Shown piece by piece: positions 7,292 to 12,899 of a DNA stretch of 19,307 nucleotides. Within the stretch, counting starts at the first letter, position 1. Every line of letters begins with the position of its first letter. The notes beneath the pieces are model-generated. The model was not told where the DNA came from, searched no databases, and saw nothing but the letters and a program-made list of their open reading frames with translations. Source of the stretch: Acidilobaceae archaeon UBA162 (lineage in GTDB: Archaea > Thermoproteota > Thermoprotei_A > Sulfolobales > Acidilobaceae); NCBI GenBank assembly GCA_002496425.1, contig DAJS01000017.1, positions 9,322-28,628 on the forward strand. The letters are read 5' to 3'. A program made the position numbers and the translations under genes.

Positions 7292-7806
7292 CCTAGCACC
7301 ACCAAGACCCCTCCCATATGTTTTAATGCTTCAGATACAACATGAAGGTCATGACACATAAATGTGTGCGGTTCCCTGGAGTCAGTGGCGCCAACCATGT
7401 TCAATGGGCTCAGGACGCCAAGGGTCATGAGTTGCCTCGCCAGGGAGTCCTCTGCCGGCGGCCCGTAGGGGCCAGGCAAGTAGTAGACAAATAGGGGCTT
7501 TGAGACGTCAGAACCTGTTATCGAGTCTATGTGCCACCAGCGCCTCCTAGGCCTCAACAGGTGCCTCGACAGCCTTGACCTTATGCCACCCGGGCCGCCG
7601 GCAGAACCTATGTAGAGGATCATGCCAGGGCCGGCCTCTATTAATCTATTGCCACGCCTGTTCACTATGCTTATCCTGTCTGTCAGGCCGAGGCAGAGCA
7701 CGTAGATCCCTGGCACGCCTGGCAGGCTCCTTATCAGATCGGCAAGAGCAGGGCGGCGTCCCTTACCCCGGAGCGCGTCATCGTCATTGACTCTCTCCGG
7801 GCACAA
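7288..7806 (-). CDS. DUF123 (Uri superfamily) GIY-YIG-like endonuclease domain protein
   Basis: A 172-residue protein carrying the archaeal DUF123/COG1833 fold, a relative of GIY-YIG nucleases: P-G-I-Y-V-L at 32-37, I-L-Y-I-G-S-A at 63-69, G-G-I-R-S-R-L-S-R-H at 73-82 (conserved Arg/His), W-W-H-I-D-S at 90-95, and an acidic A-E-D-S-L-A at 118-123. The usual C-terminal G-F-G-S-S-D-C block is diverged here to G-A-T-D-S-R-E-P-H-T, followed by M-C-H-D-L-H. In many archaea this domain is fused to endonuclease III; here it stands alone. Nuclease activity of the family is predicted rather than established. The start is TTG at 7806 with GGTGA 6-7 nt upstream; about 30 residues precede the core, rather more than typical. 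First gene of a pair with the HAD phosphatase. Confidence 0.82.
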   Translation of the reverse strand: MCPERVNDDDALRGKGRRPALADLIRSLPGVPGIYVLCLGLTDRISIVNRRGNRLIEAGPGMILYIGSAGGPGGIRSRLSRHLLRPRRRWWHIDSITGSDVSKPLFVYYLPGPYGPPAEDSLARQLMTLGVLSPLNMVGATDSREPHTFMCHDLHVVSEALKHMGGVLVVLG

Positions 7807-7845
7807 CTTAGGTCACCCGCCGCCCACTCAGCAGAGCCTCCAGGG

Positions 7846-7855
7846 CTACATAACC
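7846..7855 (-). promoter_or_regulatory. Probable TATA box of the DUF123-HAD unit
   Basis: On the minus strand this reads GGTTATGTAG, about 40-50 nt upstream of the TTG at 7806, which would place transcription near 7825 and leave a leader of roughly 19 nt including the GGTGA ribosome-binding site. The octamer CTTAGGTC occurs just upstream (7855-7862) and again next to the start codon (7807-7814). The call rests on position and A/T content only. Confidence 0.35.
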
Positions 7856-7908
7856 TTAGGTCTCTGCCACCTTTCCCTAATTGATCCCACAGCTAACATC
7901 TAGTAGTG

Positions 7909-7916
7909 TTTTAATT
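7909..7916 (+). promoter_or_regulatory. TATA box of the FAD oxidoreductase gene
   Basis: TTTTAATT sits with its centre about 19 nt before the TTG at 7931 and 28 nt before the in-frame GTG at 7940. A start of transcription about 25 nt past the centre (near 7937) would make a leaderless mRNA beginning at GTG 7940, which may be the real start codon. Confidence 0.5.
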
Positions 7917-7930
7917 CTTAGCAGTGTGCA

Positions 7931-9022
7931 TTGATACAGGTGCAGAACTGGACGGTGGGTAGTCGACGGGCCTATGTTATTGGGGCCGGCCTCGCCGGCC
8001 TCTGGACTGCCTGGAACCTTGCCCAAGAAGGCCACGAGGTGATAATCTATGAGGCTCACGAGCCTGGCTATGGTGCCTCTTCAAGGGCTGTAGGGATAGT
8101 GTCTCTGCAACTACCACTGAAGCTGCTAGGTTACGCGCTGGAAGGGCTCAGAGCGTACAAGTCCATGGGGTTAGTCAGGGAGACGATGAGCCTCTGGATC
8201 CCCAGGCCGGAGGTCTTTGAGTGCGCATTGAGTGTCGCCAGGGAGCTCGAGAGACATGGAATGCCTATAAGCATCGGCACGGTTGAGGAGCTGATCAATC
8301 AAGGCACCGTGAACGGGGATGAGAGGGCCATACTTATGGTTCAGGCTATAGTGGACCCTGGGGACGTGATAAATGCGCTGTACTCCAAGATGGCTGCGTG
8401 GATAGTTGAGGGCTCTGCGACGGTTAGGGATGGCATGGTATTAGTGAATGGTAGACCACTCGACGACGGTCCAGTTTTCATAGCTTCAGGTCCATGGAGC
8501 ACTGACCTGTTAGGCCTCAGGGGGCTCAGGACCTACCGCTGCTCTGCCTTTGGCGTCGAGTCTGACGATGAGCTTCCAGGGCTCATAGTTGAGGATGACA
8601 TAATGTCGTTCTATTACGTGCCTGAGGGCGGGAGAAGGAGGGGGATAATAGCTGGACCCGATGAGCCCTTGAACCTTACGAATGAGGGGTTCAGGGTCAA
8701 TATTTATGAGGCCTATGACGTGCTTGAGGCAGCCTCAAAGAGAATGCCATCAGCACTAGGCATGAGACCCGTCTCCGCCTGGGCGGCACCTTGCGTGGTG
8801 GCCCCTGATGGGATGCCAGCTGTGGGTGAGGTGCCAGGAATGAACAACGTTTACGTGTTTACTGGGCTCAATGGTGCTGGCCTGACGCTGGCTCCCGCGC
8901 TCTCAAAACTACTGGTGGATGCATTTGAGGGGGTCTCACAGGTGCCGCAGTTCATGAGACCTGAGAGGTTAGAGAGGCTCAACGGCGACTTCTTAGAGCC
9001 CTTTGATGCTCTCTGTGCCTAA
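7931..9022 (+). CDS. FAD-dependent oxidoreductase, DAO (glycine/D-amino-acid oxidase-like) family
   Basis: A 363-residue flavoprotein of the D-amino-acid oxidase/sarcosine oxidase/glycerol-3-phosphate dehydrogenase superfamily. The N-terminal Rossmann motif runs V-I-G-A-G-L-A-G-L at 16-24 with the ribose-binding acidic residue E41 at the end of the second strand, then G-A-S-S-R-A-V-G at 48-55, the usual loop near the flavin ring. A-S-G-P-W-S at 185-190 and the C-terminal F-T-G-L-N-G-A-G-L-T-L-A-P block at 310-322 close the FAD site. The substrate cannot be told: sarcosine, proline, glycine or another amine are all possible, and no partner subunits are adjacent. The start is TTG at 7931 or, if the mRNA is leaderless, GTG at 7940. 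It converges on the SAM hydrolase gene across a 290-nt gap. Confidence 0.88.
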   Translation: MIQVQNWTVGSRRAYVIGAGLAGLWTAWNLAQEGHEVIIYEAHEPGYGASSRAVGIVSLQLPLKLLGYALEGLRAYKSMGLVRETMSLWIPRPEVFECALSVARELERHGMPISIGTVEELINQGTVNGDERAILMVQAIVDPGDVINALYSKMAAWIVEGSATVRDGMVLVNGRPLDDGPVFIASGPWSTDLLGLRGLRTYRCSAFGVESDDELPGLIVEDDIMSFYYVPEGGRRRGIIAGPDEPLNLTNEGFRVNIYEAYDVLEAASKRMPSALGMRPVSAWAAPCVVAPDGMPAVGEVPGMNNVYVFTGLNGAGLTLAPALSKLLVDAFEGVSQVPQFMRPERLERLNGDFLEPFDALCA

Positions 9023-9108
9023 TAGACCGTTTGTCCGCTTGCCTACGCCTTCATCTCAATTGCCTTATCCCAATTACATTCATGTGCTGGTACTTAGCCC
9101 TCAGCCAC

Positions 9109-9122
9109 ATGCCTTAAGGCAT
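9109..9122. repeat. Perfect 14-nt palindrome
   Basis: ATGCCTTAAGGCAT is perfectly self-complementary. It lies 87 nt after the oxidoreductase stop codon, with no T-run directly after it on either strand, so it is not a standard intrinsic terminator. It could be a protein-binding site or part of an RNA structure. Confidence 0.7.
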
Positions 9123-9132
9123 AGGGCCCCTT

Positions 9133-9154
9133 TGAGTCCAACGCGTGGGACTCA
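9133..9154. repeat. Hairpin with 7-bp stem and 8-nt loop
   Basis: TGAGTCC (9133-9139) pairs with GGACTCA (9148-9154). The loop AACGCGTG could form two further pairs. It stands 24 nt from the palindrome at 9109-9122 and about 20 nt from the TATA sequence at 9174. Confidence 0.65.
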
Positions 9155-9173
9155 CGTCTCCTGTCCCCTTCAA

Positions 9174-9184
9174 TTTATATAAAA
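9174..9184. promoter_or_regulatory. Strong palindromic TATA box with no annotated gene behind it
   Basis: TTTATATAAAA contains the perfect palindrome TTTATATAAA and is a better match to the archaeal TATA consensus than most others in this window. No gene start follows on either strand: plus-strand transcription would begin near 9204 and minus-strand transcription near 9153. Orientation cannot be decided from the box itself. Confidence 0.5.
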
Positions 9185-9233
9185 GAGGCCACATCTCTAT
9201 GCTAAAGCTCTTAGCTGTTTTAAACCTCGTCAA

Positions 9234-9270
9234 GGCCGAGCCCTACAGGTTATCACCATAGGCCTCGGTC
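9234..9270 (+). other. Imperfect long hairpin, possible small-RNA element
   Basis: GGCCGAG (9234-9240) pairs with CTCGGTC (9264-9270) with one G-U pair, and after a C-C mismatch CCTA (9242-9245) pairs with TAGG (9259-9262), leaving a 13-nt loop. It lies about 30 nt beyond the start site predicted from the TATA sequence at 9174-9184. There are no recognisable C/D boxes, H/ACA tail or tRNA features. Confidence 0.35.
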
Positions 9271-9312
9271 ATCTTTCCATAACTTATGGTAAATTAACTT
9301 AAAGGATTTATG

Positions 9313-10155
9313 CTAATATGAAAAAGGATTTAGCCCTGACACACTCACCATGTCTCCGACCCTTACCCCGAGCATGGAGGCTGCGCTGCCCTGGTTTATA
9401 GCCAACTCAAGGAAGTTGAAGCTGTTTACATAGGCTACTCCGTCGTTCGGTTTCACATCACCGAAGGTTCTGGCGAACCTGAAGGTTCCCTTGGACTTCG
9501 TCGACTCGACGTAAACTATGTCACCGTAGCGTGGGAGCCTCACGTCTCTAGGCGTAGCGCTAAGGGCTACATTGCCAAAATGATCCGTGTAGACAACCCT
9601 AAGGGACGTCTGTTCTCCAGACCTGACCACGTACCTGAGCCTCAGAGCCGTCAGGGATGTAGGCAGGACCCTAACGCCGAGCGCTCCAGGGTCAAAGCCC
9701 TCAGCCAACAGCGCAGCAGTGGGGGCAAAGACGTCCCTGCCATGGAAGGTGCTTGATGGAGGCCACGATTTGAACGTTGGTAGCCTCTTGGCGGCCTCTG
9801 TCCTGACCCTGTTATAGTCTATCGCGTAGACCTCCCTTATGCCGTCCTCGGTGCTGGCCTCGTAGAGGACCCCATTATCAGGTCCGATGAAGGTGTAGTT
9901 ATTGGTCCTCACTATGACAGCCCTGCGCCTGGTTCCCACGCCTGGATCAACAACGGCTACAACTATGGAGCCTCTTGGGAGCCAGCGATAGGATGAGTAG
10001 ACTATATAGCTTCCAGCCAACACCGAGAAGTTAGGCAGTGAGTTCTCAACCCTGATCACCCTGGAAGATGGGGATATAGCTAAGATCACGGACTCCACGA
10101 TTCCGTCATACACGGAGGATCCGAAGTCCGTCACAAGTCCTATGGTTGTCCCCAT
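9313..10155 (-). CDS. SAM hydroxide adenosyltransferase (DUF62 / SAM hydrolase)
   Basis: Belongs to the DUF62 family (COG1912), relatives of the SAM-dependent fluorinase and chlorinase that use water-derived hydroxide to split S-adenosylmethionine into adenosine and methionine. The 280 residues show T-D-F-G at 9-12, V-V-D-P-G-V-G-T at 68-75 followed by R-R-R, G-P-D-N-G-V-L at 91-97 and F-H-G-R-D-V-F-A-P at 137-145. The conserved Asp-Arg-His set that activates water is present (D70, an Arg at 76-78, H138), which separates it from true halogenases. The cellular purpose of the reaction is unknown; SAM-level control or disposal of damaged SAM have been suggested. ATG start. It follows aspC on the minus strand after 78 nt, with a T-rich TATA-like stretch near 10190, so it may have its own promoter. 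Confidence 0.92.
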   Translation of the reverse strand: MGTTIGLVTDFGSSVYDGIVESVILAISPSSRVIRVENSLPNFSVLAGSYIVYSSYRWLPRGSIVVAVVDPGVGTRRRAVIVRTNNYTFIGPDNGVLYEASTEDGIREVYAIDYNRVRTEAAKRLPTFKSWPPSSTFHGRDVFAPTAALLAEGFDPGALGVRVLPTSLTALRLRYVVRSGEQTSLRVVYTDHFGNVALSATPRDVRLPRYGDIVYVESTKSKGTFRFARTFGDVKPNDGVAYVNSFNFLELAINQGSAASMLGVRVGDMVSVSGLNPFSY

Positions 10156-10233
10156 GAAGATCCCATATCTGTTGAGACACCAAGCCTGGTAAAAACACTC
10201 TGCCCAGCCTGTAGGGGGCGCTGCTGACCACGC

Positions 10234-11412
10234 TCACCCTCCAAGGGACTCGCGCGCGAACTCCGCTATCCTCCTGGCGCCCTCAACTATGTTTTCCATC
10301 GACGTGGCAAAGCTTATCCTGATGAACTCCCTGCCGGCCTTGTCCGGGAACCCAGTGCCGGGCAGCACCTGAACTCCCTTGCCATAGAGTAGCCTGTTGA
10401 CGAGCTCCGAGACGTTGGAGGTTCCAAGGGCCTTCATGAGCCTGGAGACTCTGGGGAACATGTAGAAAGCCCCCTGTGGCATATATGCCTCTATGCCTGG
10501 CACGTCCTTTAACAGCGAGTAGAGAGTCTCAGCCCTTCTCCTGAACTCAGCCACCATCTCCTTCACTGGCGTCCAGTCACCCTTGAGGGCAGCCACGCCG
10601 GCCTTTTGGGCAATGCTGTTTGCACAGCTATAGACGCTGACGGCCAGGTCATTCATCCTCTCTATGACCTCTCTCCTGGCCACCATGTAGGCCAACCTCC
10701 AGCCCGTCATAGAGAAGGTCTTAGAGAAGCCGTTGATATAGATCAGGTAGTCCCTCCAGCCTGAGTAGCTTATGGTGCTCCTGAACTCAGCCCCATAGAG
10801 GAAGTTATCGTAGATCTCGTCAGCCACAACTATTATTCTCTTTCTCTGGGCCAGATCCATTATCTCGTCAATCGCCTTGGGGCTAAGCACAGTTCCGGTT
10901 GGGTTATGTGGATTGTTGAGGAACAGCAGCCTTGTCCTCGGAGTTATCGCGGTCTCAAGCTTTGTCAGGTCGAGCGAGAAGCCCCTGCCTGGCTGGAAGT
11001 CCATGGCTACAAAGACCGGCTTGGCTCCGAAGAACTTGGTCACCTGAGCGTAGGCGTAGTAGCTTGGCTCTATTATTATCGCCTCGTCCCCTGGCCTCAG
11101 ATACGCGGCCCCAGCCATGAATATGGCCGTCTTACTGCCCGGCGTCACTAGGACCTCATCAACAGTGGCACCAGCGCCGTAGCGCTCGTTGAGGTAGTCG
11201 ACGATTGCCTGCCTCAGCTCAGGTATCCCCTGGCTCTCGGTGTAACCGGTGAAGCCTTGGTCAAGCGCATCCTTGGCAGCCTCCCTGATGTGCGCTGGGG
11301 TTACGAAGTCGGGCTGCCCTATCCCAAAGCTGATCACTTTGACTCCCTTGGACTGGAGCTGCCTTATAATAGGAAGGTAGGTGAAGGCGCTCTCGCCCTC
11401 TATTAGGTACAT
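10234..11412 (-). CDS. aspC: Aspartate aminotransferase (class I/II, PLP-dependent)
   Basis: Transfers amino groups between aspartate or related amino acids and 2-oxoglutarate using pyridoxal phosphate. The 392 residues resemble Sulfolobus AspC throughout: F-G-I-G-Q-P-D near 29-35, F-T-G-Y-T at 54-58, N-N-P-H-N-P-T-G at 166-173, V-A-D-E-I-Y at 196-201 (pyridine-N Asp198), the PLP Lys231 in S-K-T-F-S-M-T-G-W-R, Arg239, and the carboxylate-binding Arg365 in F-I-R-I-S-F. I start at the ATG at 11412, preceded by AAGGATGA. The frame stays open up to 11628, but that extra stretch is hydrophobic and unlike the family; a TTG at 11475 is the only other realistic start. The DUF62 gene follows. Substrate range (Asp, aromatic amino acids or keto-methylthiobutyrate) cannot be told from sequence. 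Confidence 0.93.
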   Translation of the reverse strand: MYLIEGESAFTYLPIIRQLQSKGVKVISFGIGQPDFVTPAHIREAAKDALDQGFTGYTESQGIPELRQAIVDYLNERYGAGATVDEVLVTPGSKTAIFMAGAAYLRPGDEAIIIEPSYYAYAQVTKFFGAKPVFVAMDFQPGRGFSLDLTKLETAITPRTRLLFLNNPHNPTGTVLSPKAIDEIMDLAQRKRIIVVADEIYDNFLYGAEFRSTISYSGWRDYLIYINGFSKTFSMTGWRLAYMVARREVIERMNDLAVSVYSCANSIAQKAGVAALKGDWTPVKEMVAEFRRRAETLYSLLKDVPGIEAYMPQGAFYMFPRVSRLMKALGTSNVSELVNRLLYGKGVQVLPGTGFPDKAGREFIRISFATSMENIVEGARRIAEFARESLGG

Positions 11413-11585
11413 TTCATCCTTGAGCGCAAGAGTAGGGTTGCTCGAGCCCCTATTACTATCCTCTTGATCATTCAATAGCGGATCCCGAGTGAATAGTACC
11501 AGGCAAGCATTAATAAGTACTATTGATACACTAAGGGATATCTCATGCACCTCTCTTATGATAAACAGAAATAACCTGTGAGGAA
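11413..11585. promoter_or_regulatory. Divergent promoter region between aspC and an unknown gene
   Basis: A/T-richer than its surroundings. For the plus-strand gene, CTTATGATAAA at 11555-11565 centres 26 nt before the ATG at 11586, so that mRNA is probably leaderless. For aspC, the minus-strand sequence CTTATTAAT at 11509-11517 is the best TATA candidate; it would give a leader of about 75 nt to the ATG at 11412, or about 13 nt to the alternative TTG at 11475. Confidence 0.45.
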
Positions 11586-12188
11586 ATGGATAACCTAGGG
11601 CGCTGGTTGCCAAAGCTGAAAGTAACATTGTTTAAACGTGGGACAGTTACGGTAGGTCCTGTGGAGTTAGAGGCGCTGATGAAGGTGGGCGAGGAGGAGG
11701 TAAGCCGTAGTGCCAGAGACGTGCTGGACGCCATCATATCCGAGACCTCGGAGCTGCTGGCGCAGAGGAGGGCTGATCTCTTCATAGTTGAAGGGGAGTC
11801 GGGCGACACTAAGTACGTCATAGGGGAGGGCGTTAAGGACAGGTCAGGTACGAGACTCATAAGCTTCAGACCTCAGAGGCTCGTAAGGCTCGGCATAATC
11901 AGGCTGCCTGAGCTCCAGCGGGCCATACAGGGCGAGGGCTACGCCAAGCTGAACCTGAACTCCATAGAGTGGTACGACGTTCCACCGGACATCTATGTCT
12001 ATGATGGGCCTATCAAGGCTCCCGACGATGTGGAGTACCTGGTGCTGCAGCTGGAGGATGGCTTTAGGGTGTTGAGGGCCCCAAGGCTTTCGAGGATCTC
12101 ACTATCCTTGCAACCTCCAACTGAACAAGATCAAGGATCTCAGGCCGGTGGTGGCGGGTCAGGTGAAGGTACAGCCCCCTCGGAGTGA
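11586..12188 (+). CDS. Hypothetical protein, acidic, with Gly/Ser-rich tail
   Basis: A 200-residue protein that I do not recognise. It has no membrane segments or signal peptide. The first 160 residues alternate predicted helices (around 40-62 and 105-115) with strands ending in Y-V-Y-D-G and Y-L-V-L-Q-L; residues from about 175 onward form a low-complexity Gln/Gly/Ser tail. The ATG at 11586 is about 26 nt past a TATA-like element, suggesting a leaderless message, and also has GTGAGG 3 nt upstream. Its last 125 nt lie antisense to the C2H2 finger gene at 12064-12396, and the Gly-rich tail is the exact complement of the finger's His region, so tail length and composition may be constrained by the overlap. 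Charge balance and orderly codon use suggest a real protein. Confidence 0.65.
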   Translation: MDNLGRWLPKLKVTLFKRGTVTVGPVELEALMKVGEEEVSRSARDVLDAIISETSELLAQRRADLFIVEGESGDTKYVIGEGVKDRSGTRLISFRPQRLVRLGIIRLPELQRAIQGEGYAKLNLNSIEWYDVPPDIYVYDGPIKAPDDVEYLVLQLEDGFRVLRAPRLSRISLSLQPPTEQDQGSQAGGGGSGEGTAPSE

Positions 12189-12396
12189 ATGAGCCTCTCC
12201 TGGGTCCGCAGAAGGGGCACAGCAGGGCCCCATCTCTCCTCAGCTGGAGTCTCAGGCCGACTAGCCTGACGGCGTCCCTCACGTGGCCCGCCAGCACTGG
12301 CGGATTGTAGGACCACGGATCCTCCAGGCCAGTAGCTATCCTGGCTACCCCCTCGACTACAGCTAACTCGATGAGCTCCTCGCCGCGCCTAGTCAA
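12064..12396 (-). CDS. Small C2H2-type zinc-finger-like protein
   Basis: A 110-residue protein. Residues 1-50 look helical (E-E-L-I-E-L-A-V-V-E), followed by L-L-C-P-F-C at 58-63 and H-L-T-R-H-H at 78-83, giving C60, C63, H78 and H82/H83 as likely zinc ligands with a spacing (C-x2-C-x14-H-x3-4-H) slightly longer than the classical finger. The G-L-Y-L-H-L-T-R-H-H segment is typical of a finger helix. Single-finger proteins of this size are common in Crenarchaeota and usually presumed to bind nucleic acid; the target is unknown. The start is TTG at 12396 with GGAG just upstream. The 3' 125 nt overlap the unknown gene on the other strand. It follows the zinc-ribbon gene on the same strand after 104 nt. 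Confidence 0.6.
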   Translation of the reverse strand: MTRRGEELIELAVVEGVARIATGLEDPWSYNPPVLAGHVRDAVRLVGLRLQLRRDGALLCPFCGPRRGSFTPRGLYLHLTRHHRPEILDLVQLEVARIVRSSKALGPSTP

Positions 12397-12500
12397 CTCT
12401 CCAGTTTGCAGTCTACCGGCAAGACTTAACGGCTAAGAGAACTTGATCCGATGATCACCCGTAGCCGGAGGGCAGCATCGCCTGGCGGACAAGCTCGCCT

Positions 12501-12803
12501 CTACTCAGGTGGCGGGGCGGAGTCATCAACAGACTCTATGTCTGAGAGGTCAAGGGTTATCACGTCGCCCTGCTCCCTCTCGCCTTGTTCCTCCTCTTCC
12601 TCCTTACCACCGCTCTTGAGCTTCTTTATGACGGCCTTCCAGGTGTGTCCATTAGGGCACCTGAAGGCGCCCATGATAGTTATAGTGACGCGGCCCTGCC
12701 TGTCAGGTATCGGCGACACAAGGGTCCAGGTGCGTTCGGGATCCGTCACCCTGGCCCCGCACACTGGGCACGTGAAGGGATCCTGTTGTCCTTTGCGAGG
12801 CAT
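12501..12803 (-). CDS. Zinc-ribbon protein with acidic tail
   Basis: A 100-residue protein in two parts. Residues 9-60 form a zinc-ribbon-like module: C12-P-V-C15, a W-T-L-V-S-P-I-P-D segment, R-V-T-I-T-I-M-G and C49-P-N-G-H53, so the ligands would be three Cys and one His. Residues 64-100 are a Glu/Asp-rich disordered tail. The ribbon part looks like a small conserved crenarchaeal protein of unknown role, possibly nucleic-acid binding. I start at the ATG at 12803 (M-P-R-K-G), which has GGAGGT 11 nt upstream; the GTG at 12812 adds three residues and could be the start of a leaderless message from the TATA-like GTTAAAC at 12836-12842. It diverges from enolase, so the two may be co-regulated. 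Confidence 0.75.
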   Translation of the reverse strand: MPRKGQQDPFTCPVCGARVTDPERTWTLVSPIPDRQGRVTITIMGAFRCPNGHTWKAVIKKLKSGGKEEEEEQGEREQGDVITLDLSDIESVDDSAPPPE

Positions 12804-12835
12804 ACCGTTCACGGACCTCCTTCTGTTCTCTGCCA

Positions 12836-12867
12836 GTTTAACCCTTTCAGCTCCAACAGCTTTTATA
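12836..12867. promoter_or_regulatory. Back-to-back TATA boxes for the zinc-ribbon gene (-) and enolase (+)
   Basis: On the plus strand TTTTATA at 12861-12867 predicts transcription near 12889, giving enolase a leader of about 11 nt that still contains GAGGAG (12892-12897). On the minus strand GTTAAAC (12836-12842) predicts transcription near 12814 for the zinc-ribbon gene. The two boxes are about 20 nt apart and face away from each other. Confidence 0.55.
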
Positions 12868-12899
12868 GCGTCACGTTACTGAGGCAGCGGCGAGGAGAC

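Larger units (their letters stand above)
9023..9312. other. Convergent intergenic region with palindromes and a strong TATA box
   Basis: No gene of convincing length lies here. It holds a perfect 14-nt palindrome (9109-9122), a hairpin with a 7-bp stem (9133-9154), a palindromic TATA sequence (9174-9184), an imperfect long hairpin (9234-9270) and a short inverted repeat (9277-9289), then A/T-rich sequence. Both flanking genes end here, so terminators are expected, but the isolated TATA box suggests that something is also transcribed from inside. Confidence 0.6.

Noticed and set aside
9199..9261. 20-codon leaderless microprotein after the TATA sequence at 9174
   Set aside because: The ATG lies only about 20 nt from the TATA centre, a little too close, and the frame overlaps the RNA hairpin; no support beyond a short open frame.
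9313..10155. SAM-dependent fluorinase or chlorinase
   Set aside because: The Asp-Arg-His set of DUF62 hydrolases is present, which indicates use of water or hydroxide rather than halide.
11413..11628. N-terminal extension of aspC by 72 residues, including a hydrophobic segment that could look like a signal peptide
   Set aside because: It covers the divergent promoter and the start of the plus-strand gene; the family is cytoplasmic and starts near G-E-S-A-F.
12451..12882. Plus-strand 143-codon frame opposite the zinc-ribbon gene
   Set aside because: Ser/Leu-rich shadow of the acidic tail and ribbon; no motif, and it spans both divergent promoters.
12585..12899. Long N-terminal extension of enolase (about 105 residues)
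   Set aside because: The stretch is antisense to the zinc-ribbon gene, contains low-complexity Leu/Phe/Ser sequence, and does not resemble enolase; a TATA box and ribosome-binding site fit the TTG at 12900.
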